This document shows, one piece after another, positions 1 through 8,938 of a stretch of 64,000 nt of DNA (its first letter is position 1; the number at the start of each line of letters is the position of its first letter). The DNA is from Mycobacterium sp. GA-1285 (GTDB lineage Bacteria > Actinomycetota > Actinomycetes > Mycobacteriales > Mycobacteriaceae), in NCBI RefSeq assembly GCF_001499905.1, contig NZ_LQIS01000003.1, forward strand, positions 1 to 64,000, given 5' to 3'. Made by a program: the position numbers and the translations under genes. The notes under the pieces were generated by a model, which ran no database searches, was not told the origin of the DNA, and saw only the letters and a program-made list of their open reading frames with translations.

Positions 1-78
1 CTCGCCATCGTCTACCGCGGCGCAGCAGTCCTACGCGCCATCACCCTCTGGCTACCCCATTTGTCAGACACGCCCTAG
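1..78 (+). CDS. C-terminal end of a probable membrane protein (partial)
   Basis: Frame 1 is open from the window edge to TAG at 76-78 and encodes 25 residues rich in hydrophobic and basic positions, containing IVYRGAAVLRAITLWLP. An Arg followed by a hydrophobic stretch and WLP resembles the end of flippase-like/UPF0104 membrane proteins, but this is a weak resemblance from a very short fragment. The stop overlaps the stop of the leftward dehydrogenase (CTAG), so the two genes converge tail to tail. The 5' part lies outside the window, and identity is therefore unproven. Confidence 0.45.
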   Translation, partial: LAIVYRGAAVLRAITLWLPHLSDTP

Positions 79-1241
79 GGCCGCAATGCGACCCGGATGC
101 AACCGTCGGTCTTGTTCTTGAACATGTCGTAGGCGCGAACACCCTCGTCCAACGGCAGGTCGTGGGTGATCAGCAGCGACGGGTCGAGATCGCCCTGCTG
201 GACGTAGTCGAAGAACTGCGGAATGTAGCGCTGCCCATGCTGCTGCGCCGAACGCAGGGTCAGGCCCTTGTTCATCAGCACGCCCATCGGGAACTTGTCG
301 GTCAGGCCGTAGACGCCCAGCACCGACACCACACCGCCCTTGCGGCACGCCAGAATCGCTTCCCGTAGCGGGGCGGCGCGGTCGGTCTCCATGCGCAGTG
401 CTTGCTTCGCGCGGTCGTAGACGTGCTGGACACCGGTGCTGTGCGACTCCATGCCGACGGCCTCGATCACCGCGTCGGGTCCACGCCCGCCGGTCAACTC
501 ACCGAGCACCTCCTGCACGCTGTCGACCTCGGTGTAGTTGATGGCCTCCGCACCGAGTTTGGTTGCCAGCGCCAGTCTTTCGGGATACCGGTCGATCGAG
601 ATCACCCGTCCGGCGCCGTTCAGCAGCGCGCTGCGAGCCGCCATCAGGCCCACCGCACCCGCGCCCCACACCGCCACCGTGTCGCCGCCGGCGATGTCGC
701 AGAAGTCGGCGCCCATGTAACCGGTCGGCACCGCATCGGACATGAACAGCGCCTGTTCGTCGGTGACGAAATCCGGTACCGCGAAACAGTTCACGTCACC
801 GAACGGCACACGGACGTACTGGGCGTGCGAGCCGGCGTATCCGCCGAACGGATGCGTGTAGCCGTAGATTCCCGCGGTGGACGTGCCCAGTATCGGCCGC
901 TGCAGATGGGCGTTCGGGTTGGTGGTGTCGCACAACGAATACAGGTCGCGATCGCAGTACCAGCACCGGTTGCACGCGATGAACGACGGCACCACCACGC
1001 GGGTGCCGACCGCCGTCGACGTCACCTCCGAGCCGACCTCGACCACCTCGCCCATGAACTCGTGGCCGAACACGTCACCCTCGCGCATTCCGGGGAGGTA
1101 GCCGTCGATGAAGTGCAGATCCGACCCGCAGGTGGTGGTGAGCTTGACCCGGACGATAACGTCGTGCGGATTGAGAATCTTGGGGTCGTCGACGGTTTCG
1201 ACGGCGAGGTCGTTGACGCCGTTCCACACCAGTGCCTTCAT
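75..1241 (-). CDS. Zinc-dependent alcohol dehydrogenase (MDR, formaldehyde-dehydrogenase-like)
   Basis: A 388-residue medium-chain dehydrogenase predicted to oxidise an alcohol or hydroxymethyl adduct with NAD(P) in the cytoplasm. Catalytic-zinc ligands are visible as Cys38 (CGSD) and His60-Glu61 (GHE). The structural-zinc cysteines are Cys90, Cys93, Cys96 and Cys104, and a Rossmann GAGAVG lies in the middle. The overall pattern matches the glutathione-dependent formaldehyde dehydrogenase-like branch, but the substrate is not determined. A longer open frame extends to 1523; I chose ATG at 1241 because AAAGG sits about 7 bases upstream and the family begins with MKALVW-like sequence. It follows the SRPBCC gene with a 14-base gap on the same strand, so the two are probably co-transcribed. 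Confidence 0.9.
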   Translation of the reverse strand: MKALVWNGVNDLAVETVDDPKILNPHDVIVRVKLTTTCGSDLHFIDGYLPGMREGDVFGHEFMGEVVEVGSEVTSTAVGTRVVVPSFIACNRCWYCDRDLYSLCDTTNPNAHLQRPILGTSTAGIYGYTHPFGGYAGSHAQYVRVPFGDVNCFAVPDFVTDEQALFMSDAVPTGYMGADFCDIAGGDTVAVWGAGAVGLMAARSALLNGAGRVISIDRYPERLALATKLGAEAINYTEVDSVQEVLGELTGGRGPDAVIEAVGMESHSTGVQHVYDRAKQALRMETDRAAPLREAILACRKGGVVSVLGVYGLTDKFPMGVLMNKGLTLRSAQQHGQRYIPQFFDYVQQGDLDPSLLITHDLPLDEGVRAYDMFKNKTDGCIRVALRP

Positions 1242-1255
1242 GGGATGCCTTTCGG

Positions 1256-1765
1256 TCAGCGTTGCGAGTCGCGTGCGCTGGGGTTGTGTTTGATGGTCGG
1301 CACTTCCGCGGTCTGCAGAAGAGCCCGCGCGCGGTAAAGCACTTTGAAGAGCAGCGGCCCGGTCAGCGCGCCGGGCGCCGGGGCGCTCGCCTTGCCGATC
1401 ACCTCGGTCCCGCGGTCCTGGGGTGCATCGCGGAACACCAGCGTGACCCCCGTGTCCTTCTCGGGGTTGACGTCGACGTAGCGGAGCCGGGCCTCGTCCT
1501 CGAGCGAGACCACGCAGTCCCACGCCGGTCCGTCGGCGAATGTCCAGCGCAGTCGGTCATGGCCGGCTTCGTGGACCTCCGCGATGTCGCCGAACACCTG
1601 CGACAGGCCGATCGGGTCGCGGAACAGGTCGATCACCTCGCGTCGCGGCCGGCCGATCGTGATCGCCTGGATGTGCGATTCGGTGGTCGCCGCGTCGGTG
1701 ACTTTCTCGGTGACCTTTCCGATCACTTGTTTGACCTGTGCCTTGGCCGTATCCACGACGTTCAT
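1256..1765 (-). CDS. SRPBCC-fold (polyketide cyclase/dehydrase-like) protein
   Basis: A 169-residue protein. The N-terminal 30 residues are helical and charged. Then comes a stretch with the look of a START/SRPBCC domain (ITIGRPRREVIDLFRD, then WTFADGPAWDCVV). Such domains bind hydrophobic ligands or act as small cyclases, and no catalytic function can be assigned from sequence. The ATG has GAGGAG about 6 bases upstream. It sits immediately upstream of the alcohol dehydrogenase on the same strand, which suggests one transcript and possibly a shared substrate. No signal peptide or membrane segment is visible. Confidence 0.75.
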   Translation of the reverse strand: MNVVDTAKAQVKQVIGKVTEKVTDAATTESHIQAITIGRPRREVIDLFRDPIGLSQVFGDIAEVHEAGHDRLRWTFADGPAWDCVVSLEDEARLRYVDVNPEKDTGVTLVFRDAPQDRGTEVIGKASAPAPGALTGPLLFKVLYRARALLQTAEVPTIKHNPSARDSQR

Positions 1766-1937
1766 GCGTTCTCCTCGGAGGTCGGTCGGGTCCGGCTACC
1801 CCCTCAGCAGCGCGTCACACATCCCGGGCCTTTCCCGAACGCGGATGCCGTGGTGTGAGAGACGGCGTTCACAGCCGCTGCCGCAGAGCCGCCGATGTCG
1901 ATCTCACCGGCGCCGTGCGAGGTGTCGTCAAGCGGCG

Positions 1938-2210
1938 CTAGACCTCGTGCAACTTCTCTTCGAGGATCTTGTCCAGCTCGTCGATGATGCTGTGGCGGTG
2001 GTCGTGGAAGTAACGATGATGGTGGACCGGATCGATCGGCCGCTCCCAAACGTGTTCGGGGCCGTAGCTGACGACACCGTCGTTCCAGGTGCCGACCGCC
2101 ATGTGCTCGCACGGCAGGCGATACATGATCCCGCCCTCGGCGTTGGTCACCCAGTGAACTTCCTGTTCATCGAAGTCTTCGTCGCACTGCGGGCACGTGA
2201 TCGGGGTCAT
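1938..2210 (-). CDS. Small conserved-looking CxxC/His-rich protein
   Basis: A 90-residue soluble protein with Cys6-x-x-Cys9 (CPQC), another Cys in LPCEH and a His-rich stretch (DPVHHHRYFHDHRH) before an acidic, helical C-terminus. The Cys and His content suggests metal binding, possibly a zinc ribbon-like fold, but I do not recognise the family. It is followed at 172 bases by the SRPBCC gene on the same strand. The spacing leaves room for a separate promoter. Base composition and codon use look like those of the neighbouring genes, which supports it being real. Confidence 0.65.
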   Translation of the reverse strand: MTPITCPQCDEDFDEQEVHWVTNAEGGIMYRLPCEHMAVGTWNDGVVSYGPEHVWERPIDPVHHHRYFHDHRHSIIDELDKILEEKLHEV

Positions 2211-2341
2211 CGCTCACCAGTCCTTCCGTTCGCCTCCTGCTGAAGTGTCGCGTTCGCCCGATATCGACGGCTAGGGACAAAAGGCCTTCGTCGACGTTCC
2301 GACAGTCACGATCACTCTCCGGAAACCGCGACAATGAATGC

Positions 2342-2890
2342 ATGACCGCTCACACGTGGACCATGGATCAATCCGACGGCCGCCTCGAGATCCGCACCGG
2401 CGTCGAGGGCCGGGCGGCAAAGATGGGCCACCGCCTGACCATCGCCATGAACTCCTGGGATGCCACGGTCGAATGGTCCGACGGCGAACCGACCCGAGTG
2501 GCGATGACCGTCGACGTCGACTCGCTCGAGGTGCTCAGCGGCGAGGGCGGTGTCACGCCGCTGACGGGGCCGGAGAAGGCGCTCGCGCGGTCGAACGCAC
2601 TGAAAGTGCTGAATGCGAAGCGGTTTCCGCGACTCGAGTTCGAAACCAGCGACATCGAGAAGACCGGCGACGGATACCGTCTCACCGGCACGCTGCAGAT
2701 TCACGGAAAGTCGCGTGAACAGGTAATCGATCTGACGGTAGGCGCAGTCGGCGACATGTGGCGAATGTCATGCGAGACCGAGGTGCGGCACTCCGACTTC
2801 GGACTCAAGCCGTATTCGATGCTGATGGGATCGATGAAGGTCGCCGACGTCGTGACCGTCGCATTCACCGCGAAACGAAATAATCGGTAG
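2342..2890 (+). CDS. YceI-family protein
   Basis: A 182-residue protein matching the YceI fold, a lipocalin-like barrel that binds isoprenoid or other hydrophobic ligands. The family pattern is visible: an initial TWTMDQSDGRLEIRTGV strand, an internal SLEVLSGEGG loop, the FPRLEFETSDIEKTGDGYRLTGTL segment (split across strands) and a final ADVVTVAFTAK strand. No signal peptide is present, unlike Escherichia coli YceI, so a cytoplasmic location is likely. It stands alone between a leftward small gene and the first kinase. The start is the first ATG of the frame, and no strong ribosome-binding site is visible. Confidence 0.85.
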   Translation: MTAHTWTMDQSDGRLEIRTGVEGRAAKMGHRLTIAMNSWDATVEWSDGEPTRVAMTVDVDSLEVLSGEGGVTPLTGPEKALARSNALKVLNAKRFPRLEFETSDIEKTGDGYRLTGTLQIHGKSREQVIDLTVGAVGDMWRMSCETEVRHSDFGLKPYSMLMGSMKVADVVTVAFTAKRNNR

Positions 2891-3032
2891 CCTGGCGCAC
2901 TGAGGAAATCGCCTGTGCTGCTGCGACATCGGAGTCGCCGCGATACTCGCTGCGGGGAGCGGGTTACGTCAGACGGCGTTGCGGGAACACCACTGGTTGC
3001 CGCGCTGGTGTCGCGAAGAGAAAGGATGGCAT

Positions 3033-4577
3033 GTGAGCTCCCCGAAGGGCGGTTCCCGTCTGGGCACGCGATTCGGGCCGTACGAGCTGGAGTCTCTGAT
3101 CGGCGTCGGCGGCATGGGCGAGGTCTACCGCGCGTGGGACACCGCAAAGGAACGGACGGTGGCCATCAAGCTGCTACGTCCGGATATGGCGGCCGATCCC
3201 AACTTTCAGGAACGTTTTCGACGTGAGTCGCGTGTCGCGGCGCGCCTGCAGGAACCGCACGTCATCCCCGTGCACGACTTCGGCGACATCGACGGTGTGC
3301 TCTACATCGACATGCGCCTCGTCGAGGGGGCCAGCCTCAAGGAGTTGATCCGGACCCACGGTCCGTTGCCGGCGACGCGCGCGGTGTCGATCATCACCCA
3401 GGTCGCGTCAGCGTTGGACGCCGCACATTCGAATGGGCTGGTGCACCGCGACATCAAGCCCGAGAACGTGCTGCTGACCCACGACGACTTCGCCTACATC
3501 GTCGACTTCGGCATCGCGCACGGCGGTGGCGAAGCGAATGTCACCAAGACCGGCCTGGTGATCGGATCGTGCGCATACATGGCCCCGGAACGCATCAGCG
3601 GCGAACGCGGCGGCCCGGCCTCCGACATCTACTCGCTGACCTGCCTGCTCTACGAATGCCTGACCGGCCGAGCGCCCTACGACTCCGGTGACCTACGCGA
3701 GGTCATGGGCGCGCACCTGTTCTCGCCACCGCCGCGCCCGAGCATCATGCGACGCGGCATCAGCCGGGCGTTCGACGAGGTCATCGCGCGCGGCATGGCG
3801 AAGAAACCGACGGACCGGTACTCGACGGCCGGGGAGTTGGCGAAGGCGGCTGCTGCCGCGACCGAGCCGGCGACGGTCACCCCGCCGGTGGCGCCGTCGG
3901 TGGCGCCGCCACCGCCGTCGACGCGGCAGTTCTCGGCCGTCGACCCGAACCCGGCGAGCACCGCGTATCAGCCGTACGCACCGTTACCGCCCCCGCCGGC
4001 CAACCGCAAGCGGTTCAGCCCGACGCAGGTCGGTCTGGTCGTGACGACGATCGTGCTGTTCACCGCGGCGGTGGTGCTGGCCATGGTGCTGGCATTCGGC
4101 AACAACGGAGGCGGTTCGGCGCCGCAGACGCGGCTTGCTGTGCCGCCGTCGACGACAACCGAAACCACGACGCCGCCCACGACCCGCACGACCACCCCGT
4201 CGACGACCACGACAACGACGCCCACGACCACCGGACCGCCGATCGCCGGGGTCTCGGGGACCGACTCGCAGGGCTTCATCGGGCACACCACACGATGTGA
4301 CGCGGGTAGCACGCCGGTCGCAGCGATCCGGACGGCGCAGTCGCTGGCGGTGATCTGCGAGACGGGCTCGGGCACCTATCAGTACCGCGGAGAACGCCTG
4401 CGCGACGGTGCCAATGTGCAGCTCAACAACGCGCGACCGACGGGCGGTGGGTTCGTGGCCACCAATCCGGCCGACGGCGCACGCTACGACGTGCAACCCG
4501 GCCTGCTGACGATCTCGAGCAACGGCAAGGTCGACTCGGCAGAACCGGCGCTCGAATACGGCTCCGGGGCCCGCTGA
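3033..4577 (+). CDS. Receptor-type Ser/Thr protein kinase 1
   Basis: A 514-residue membrane kinase. The glycine loop is at 24-29 (GVGGMG), the ATP-anchoring Lys at 46, the catalytic loop HRDIKPEN at 138-145, DFG at 158 and an APE segment (MAPERI) beyond. A Pro-rich juxtamembrane stretch leads to one membrane segment at about 334-356. A Thr/Pro-rich linker and an extracytoplasmic domain of about 110 residues with two Cys follow. The frame is open from TTG 2979, but GTG 3033 has AAAGGA 6 bases upstream and gives a normal kinase N-terminus. It has higher GC than the kinases downstream and is probably the ancestral chromosomal one. It presumably phosphorylates cytoplasmic targets in response to envelope signals, and its ligand is unknown. 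Confidence 0.9.
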   Translation: MSSPKGGSRLGTRFGPYELESLIGVGGMGEVYRAWDTAKERTVAIKLLRPDMAADPNFQERFRRESRVAARLQEPHVIPVHDFGDIDGVLYIDMRLVEGASLKELIRTHGPLPATRAVSIITQVASALDAAHSNGLVHRDIKPENVLLTHDDFAYIVDFGIAHGGGEANVTKTGLVIGSCAYMAPERISGERGGPASDIYSLTCLLYECLTGRAPYDSGDLREVMGAHLFSPPPRPSIMRRGISRAFDEVIARGMAKKPTDRYSTAGELAKAAAAATEPATVTPPVAPSVAPPPPSTRQFSAVDPNPASTAYQPYAPLPPPPANRKRFSPTQVGLVVTTIVLFTAAVVLAMVLAFGNNGGGSAPQTRLAVPPSTTTETTTPPTTRTTTPSTTTTTTPTTTGPPIAGVSGTDSQGFIGHTTRCDAGSTPVAAIRTAQSLAVICETGSGTYQYRGERLRDGANVQLNNARPTGGGFVATNPADGARYDVQPGLLTISSNGKVDSAEPALEYGSGAR

Positions 4578-4583
4578 CAGCGC

Positions 4584-4632
4584 GATTTGTGTGCATTCAG
4601 GAGCGCTCACCGCTCGTTTATGTACACAAATC
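4584..4632. repeat. Long imperfect hairpin downstream of kinase 1
   Basis: Outer arms at 4584-4596 (GATTTGTGTGCAT) and 4620-4632 (ATGTACACAAATC) pair over 13 positions with one mismatch. Inner arms GAGCG (4601-4605) and CGCTC (4611-4615) enclose a 5-base loop. It begins 7 bases after the kinase stop and lacks a T-run, so it may be a terminator or, more likely, a dispersed palindromic element. Its right half recurs at 14498-14529. Confidence 0.6.
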
Positions 4633-4642
4633 ACCACAGGAG
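4611..4642 (+). repeat. Direct repeat, left copy (32 bp)
   Basis: A 32-base segment identical at 28 positions to 14498-14529. The shared core is ACACAAATCACC followed by (A/G)CAGGAG. The left copy forms part of the hairpin at 4584-4632. The pair brackets a 9.9-kb block of lower-GC genes, and both copies lie just after a kinase stop codon. Confidence 0.65.
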
Positions 4643-4707
4643 TGGCTGTCCACAGCTAGCCGCGTTGCTGCACCGACTCCGTCCACTTCGGAGCAATACT
4701 GAAGTGG

Positions 4708-5694
4708 ATGGCCAGAGACACGCTCCGCGACCGGGAATCGAAGCCCCGCCATGCGCGGGTGGCGGACCGACGTTCGCCGCTGTCCCGGCTGCAGATTGGG
4801 CTGATTGTCGTGCTCGCGCTTGCCGTCGTGACGGGGGGTGCGGTGCTGGGCTGGCATCTGTCCATCGGCTCGGTATCGGTCGCCCGCAGCCCCACGGCGG
4901 TGCCCAATCCGACGCCTGTGCAACTCCCCGCGGCGCACCCATCCGTATCTGGAGCCGATGCCCCAGCCGATAACGGCGGTGCGCGGTTCACAGCGGAGTT
5001 CGAGGCTCTAGCGGCGGAAATATCTGCCGACGTCGGAATCGTCGTGCGTCCTGTCGGGCAGGGACCGGCACCCCTGAGCGCTGGGGAGTGGAGCATTGGG
5101 CCGGCTTGGTCCACCATCAAGGTGCCCCTCGCGATCGCTGGGCTGCGGGCGTCTGATCCGCCGGTGGTGACTGAACCAATGCGTGCAGCAGTTACGCGGT
5201 CGGACAATTCCGCAGCGGAGTCAATCTGGCAGAGCCTCGGCGATCCTGCCACTGCTGCGCAGAAGGTGCAGGATGTTCTCGCCGAGGCTGGCGACCCTAC
5301 CGTCGTCGAATCGGAGAAGGTTAGGCCCGAGTTCACCGCATTCGGGCAAACGCAATGGTCTCTCGCGGATCAAGCCGTGTTCCTATCGTCGGCAGTCTGC
5401 GACGCCCGTAACGAACCAATCCTCGCGCTTATGCGCCGGATCGAACCAGAGCAGAGGTGGGGCTTGGCGGCCATACCGGAGGCCCAATACAAAGGTGGTT
5501 GGGGGCCATCGGAAGCAGGCGCCTACCTAGTGCGGCAGATGGGCATCCTCTCGACTTCCCGGGGATCGACAGTCGTGACCATGGCGGCAGAACCGGATTC
5601 CGGCTCCTTCGAGGACGGCACAAGGGTACTGACCCGCATCGCCGAATGGCTTAGCCAACGTATGGACTTGTTACCCGCAGGCAACTGCCCCTAA
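4708..5694 (+). CDS. Membrane-anchored serine hydrolase (beta-lactamase/PBP-like fold)
   Basis: A 328-residue protein with an N-terminal cytoplasmic tail and one membrane segment at about 31-52. A Pro/Ala-rich linker leads to an extracytoplasmic domain with penicillin-interacting motifs. These are S135-T-I-K138 (SxxK), S165-D-N167 and K262-G-G264 in the KTG position. This is the catalytic set of class A beta-lactamase-like serine hydrolases. The short SxxK-to-SDN spacing and KGG for KTG make a true beta-lactamase uncertain; a peptidoglycan or peptide hydrolase is equally possible. Its stop overlaps that of leftward kinase 2 (CTAA). Flanked by kinases, it could be a wall enzyme under their control. 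Composition is less GC-rich than at 3-4.5 kb. Confidence 0.8.
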   Translation: MARDTLRDRESKPRHARVADRRSPLSRLQIGLIVVLALAVVTGGAVLGWHLSIGSVSVARSPTAVPNPTPVQLPAAHPSVSGADAPADNGGARFTAEFEALAAEISADVGIVVRPVGQGPAPLSAGEWSIGPAWSTIKVPLAIAGLRASDPPVVTEPMRAAVTRSDNSAAESIWQSLGDPATAAQKVQDVLAEAGDPTVVESEKVRPEFTAFGQTQWSLADQAVFLSSAVCDARNEPILALMRRIEPEQRWGLAAIPEAQYKGGWGPSEAGAYLVRQMGILSTSRGSTVVTMAAEPDSGSFEDGTRVLTRIAEWLSQRMDLLPAGNCP

Positions 5695-7229
5695 TACAGG
5701 TAAACGACGGCGTCCCGCCCGCCGGTGCATGTGATGTACGCGTCGCCGGGGTGGGCAACGCACTGCACGACGAAATTTGGTCCCGCACAACCAGATCCGC
5801 TACCGAGAACCGTTCGACAATCCACAGCGCCAGGAGCCAACACTTTCCGAGGTTCCCGGCTCGCATCGTCGTATGTCGTCCAGTAGGAGCTCAGCACGCT
5901 TCGGGTGAAGAAACAGGACGTCTCCCGAGACCCTCGGCGCGAACGAGTGCCGACGCCGGACCGTTCCGTGAGGTAGTAATCGTCTTCGCAGCTCTGCGGG
6001 TTCGCACTGTTGTCGAGCCCGGCCACCGCTGGCGGCGGTGGTGACCCGACTCCGAGCGGATCCTCCGGGGGTCGAGGAGATCTCCCTGAGGTGCTCGGCT
6101 GCACCGTTCGGGTGTTGGTCTGCCGTTCGGTTGGGTCAGGGGTATCGAGCGTCGCGGTAGTCGGCAGGTCCGATCCCGGACTCGCAAGAAATCCGATGAT
6201 GACGCCGATGCCCCCCAATAGCAGAGCTCCGACGACAGCGATGACGGCAGGAAGCAGCCACGGTCGAGCAGTAGGAGCAGGCGCAATCGGCATCGGGGGT
6301 GCCGTGGAAGGCGCAGCATAGGGCGGGGGTTCGGCGGTTCGGGCGGCGTAGAAGGCGGGTGCCTGCATTGTGTCGGTTGACGACATCACCATTGCGTGTC
6401 CCGAATCCGCCGCTCGCTGAGCCGCGCGTCCCAGTGCACCGCAGCTGCCGTAGCGGTCATCCGGTTCTTTAGCCATGCCTCGGGCAATGACCTCGTCGAA
6501 CGCGGCGGGAACGCCGGGATTGACCGCGCTCGGCCGCGGCGGAGGCGCCATCAGATGGGCCGACACCTTCTGCTCGAGGCTGCTTTTCGCGAACGGCGCG
6601 GTGCCGGTCAGGCATTCGCAGAGCACGCACGCCAGCGAATAGACATCGGCCGCCGGCGTGACTTCCTGACCACTGAATCGCTCCGGGGCCATGTAATCGA
6701 AGGTCCCGATCTGCATCCCGGTCGCGGTGAGACCGCTGTCGCCCTTTGTCTCGGCGATGCCGAAGTCGACGAGGTAGGGGAAGTCGGACGGAGTGACAAT
6801 GATGTTCTGAGGTTTGACGTCTCGGTGGACCAACCCGGCCGCGTGAGCGGCATCGAGCGCTGCGGCCACCCCACTGATGAGAAGTGCCGCGCGGGCCGGA
6901 TCAAGTGGTCCGGCGGCGAGCAGTTGCTGAAGCGTCTGTCCGTCGACCAGGCGCATGTCGATGTAAGGGTGGCCGTCGATCTCACCCCAGTCATGAATGG
7001 GGATGACGTGGGGCTCTTGCAGGATCGCCGCCGCGCGGGACTCTCGCTGGAAACGGCTGCGGAATTTGTCATCCTGCCAAAACTGTTCGGCGAGGATCTT
7101 CAGCGCGACAGTGCGCCCCTTCTTAGTGTCTTCGGCTCGATAGACCTCGCCCATCCCCCCTCGGCCGAGGAGGCCGGTGATCTTGTAATGCCCGAACATC
7201 TGACCGACCCGCGGGCCACCCGTGGTCAC
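5691..7229 (-). CDS. Receptor-type Ser/Thr protein kinase 2
   Basis: A 512-residue membrane kinase. The glycine loop is at 22-27 (GRGGMG), Lys at 44, HRDVKPQN in the catalytic loop, then DFGIAET and MAPERF. A Pro/Ala-rich linker leads to one membrane segment at about 324-348. A Thr/Pro linker and a Cys-containing extracytoplasmic domain of about 110 residues follow. The start is GTG with AAAGGAGG (7236-7243 on the opposite strand), the strongest ribosome-binding site in the window. It is most like kinase 1 in the catalytic domain (shared EPHVIP and IDMRLV segments), so the two look like duplicates. It is divergent from the metallopeptidase and tail-to-tail with the serine hydrolase. Confidence 0.9.
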   Translation of the reverse strand: MTTGGPRVGQMFGHYKITGLLGRGGMGEVYRAEDTKKGRTVALKILAEQFWQDDKFRSRFQRESRAAAILQEPHVIPIHDWGEIDGHPYIDMRLVDGQTLQQLLAAGPLDPARAALLISGVAAALDAAHAAGLVHRDVKPQNIIVTPSDFPYLVDFGIAETKGDSGLTATGMQIGTFDYMAPERFSGQEVTPAADVYSLACVLCECLTGTAPFAKSSLEQKVSAHLMAPPPRPSAVNPGVPAAFDEVIARGMAKEPDDRYGSCGALGRAAQRAADSGHAMVMSSTDTMQAPAFYAARTAEPPPYAAPSTAPPMPIAPAPTARPWLLPAVIAVVGALLLGGIGVIIGFLASPGSDLPTTATLDTPDPTERQTNTRTVQPSTSGRSPRPPEDPLGVGSPPPPAVAGLDNSANPQSCEDDYYLTERSGVGTRSRRGSRETSCFFTRSVLSSYWTTYDDASREPRKVLAPGAVDCRTVLGSGSGCAGPNFVVQCVAHPGDAYITCTGGRDAVVYLY

Positions 7230-7498
7230 CCCCTTCCTCCTTTCGAGAGGCAGACTGCGGCAAATCCTTCACCGGCGCGCAGAGTCTGCGCGGTCGCCCT
7301 GGCTTCCCATGCAAGGTTTAGCAAAGCCGTACGCGTTCAGTCGGGGAATTCCGCTGCTTCGCGGCGAATCTCACGGCAAAGTGGCTAGTGCATCGAGCGA
7401 GGGGAAGGGGTTCCGGTGGTCTACCCGGGGAGCTCGGCGGACGAATCCCAGGCAGGTGGGCAATATGAGCTTCCGGGGGCTGACCGGACGCGGTGACC

Positions 7499-8914
7499 AT
7501 GTCTGTCCGAATCGCCCTAGCCGCTGCCACCGTGTTGCTGATCGCTGCGTGCGCGCCCACCAAGGTCGACGGTCGCGCTGCGTCCATGCTTTTCAACCCC
7601 AACCGCGTTGGCGGACTCCCGGTCACGGAGGGACCCAGCGGCCTGCGGCCTAACGCGCCGCAGCCGGTAGGCACAATCGAGAACACAGATGGGAGCGCGG
7701 CAGATCATCTGTCTTTGTCGGCACTGAACGACATCGAAGAGTTCTGGCGGACGCACTATGGCAAGTACCTGCATGGTGAATTCGAACCCGTCGACGGTCT
7801 GATCTCTTACGACTCGGAGGATCCAGACAGTCCCATGGTCTGCCTCAGCGACACCTACGGTCTAGTAAATGCGATGTACTGCGTGCTGACCGAGTCGATT
7901 GCATGGGATCGCGGTGTACTCGTCCCCGTGGCCGTCGAGTATTTCGGTGAGATGGGCGTTGTCGGGGTCCTAGCCCACGAGTACGGGCACGCGCTGCAAT
8001 ACATGAGTGGCATGGCGGACCAACGCACAGATGTGCTCGTGAAGGAACAGCAAGCTGACTGTCTAGCCGGCGTCTATATGCATTCGGTGGCGGCGGGCAG
8101 TTCGCGGCGATTCATGCTGAGTACCGGTGATGGCCTCAATAAGGTCCTCGCGGGTCTCATCTATCTCCGGGACCCGGTGTCGGCCGACTCGGTAGGTGAT
8201 GCACATGGCTCGGCGCTGGACCGCATCAGCGCCTTCCAACTGGGATTTACTGGAGGCGCCGACCAATGCGCGGGAATCGACCTCGCGGAGATCGATAGGC
8301 GACGCGGCGATTTGCCGCAGCAACTGACGTATGACTCGTACGGCGAGCCGGTGCTTGACAGCCCCATCAATGAGGACACGCTGTCTCAACTCATGGAGGT
8401 TCTGACCGACATCTTTCAACCGGCAGATGAGCCCACGCTGACCACCGGTCCATCCGGATGCCCGGTTGCGACGCCCGCTGCACCGGTCTCATACTGCGCC
8501 GCCAACAACGTGATTCACGTCGATCTTCCAGCGCTACAGGAGGTGGGTGAACCCAAGAGCGAGGATGAGGACGAGGTGTTGATCCAGGGCGACAACACGG
8601 CACTGTCCATGGTGACGTCCAGATACGCCTTGGCGGTTCAGCAGGAGCGGGGCGTCAGGCTCGACACGCCCGTGGCCGCGTTGCGGACGGCTTGCCTCAC
8701 GGGGGTGGCCCAGGGACAGATGACCGACGAGGCGGGCTTCGACTTCGTTCTGTCGCCTGGCGATACTGACGAGGCAGTATCTGGTCTTCTGACCAATCCC
8801 GTTGTCGCGAGTGACGTCAACGGGCAACCCGCTCCGGCCGGCTTCACCCGCATCCTCGCTTACCGACTCGGTCTGTCGAGTGACCTCGATGACTGCTTTC
8901 AACGATTCACGTAG
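7499..8914 (+). CDS. Lipoprotein zinc metallopeptidase (YpfJ/neutral metallopeptidase type)
   Basis: A 471-residue exported protein. A short hydrophobic signal ends in a lipobox (LIAAC, Cys18). The zinc-binding HEYGH begins at His160, and a downstream KEQQADCLAG segment supplies the likely third ligand. This matches the YpfJ-type neutral zinc metallopeptidases, although the protein is longer than the usual 280-300 residues because of a C-terminal extension of unknown function. The substrate is unknown; anchoring outside the membrane suggests an envelope protein. GTG at 7493 is an alternative start two codons upstream. It is divergent from kinase 2 and followed by the DUF4333 gene. Composition is visibly less GC-rich than in core genes. 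Confidence 0.8.
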   Translation: MSVRIALAAATVLLIAACAPTKVDGRAASMLFNPNRVGGLPVTEGPSGLRPNAPQPVGTIENTDGSAADHLSLSALNDIEEFWRTHYGKYLHGEFEPVDGLISYDSEDPDSPMVCLSDTYGLVNAMYCVLTESIAWDRGVLVPVAVEYFGEMGVVGVLAHEYGHALQYMSGMADQRTDVLVKEQQADCLAGVYMHSVAAGSSRRFMLSTGDGLNKVLAGLIYLRDPVSADSVGDAHGSALDRISAFQLGFTGGADQCAGIDLAEIDRRRGDLPQQLTYDSYGEPVLDSPINEDTLSQLMEVLTDIFQPADEPTLTTGPSGCPVATPAAPVSYCAANNVIHVDLPALQEVGEPKSEDEDEVLIQGDNTALSMVTSRYALAVQQERGVRLDTPVAALRTACLTGVAQGQMTDEAGFDFVLSPGDTDEAVSGLLTNPVVASDVNGQPAPAGFTRILAYRLGLSSDLDDCFQRFT

Positions 8915-8938
8915 ATCCAACATGCCGAAAGCCGTGTC

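Noticed and set aside
4708..5694. Calling the first serine hydrolase a beta-lactamase
   Set aside because: SxxK, SDN and KGG are present, but the short SxxK-to-SDN spacing and KGG in place of KTG make resistance function unsafe to claim.
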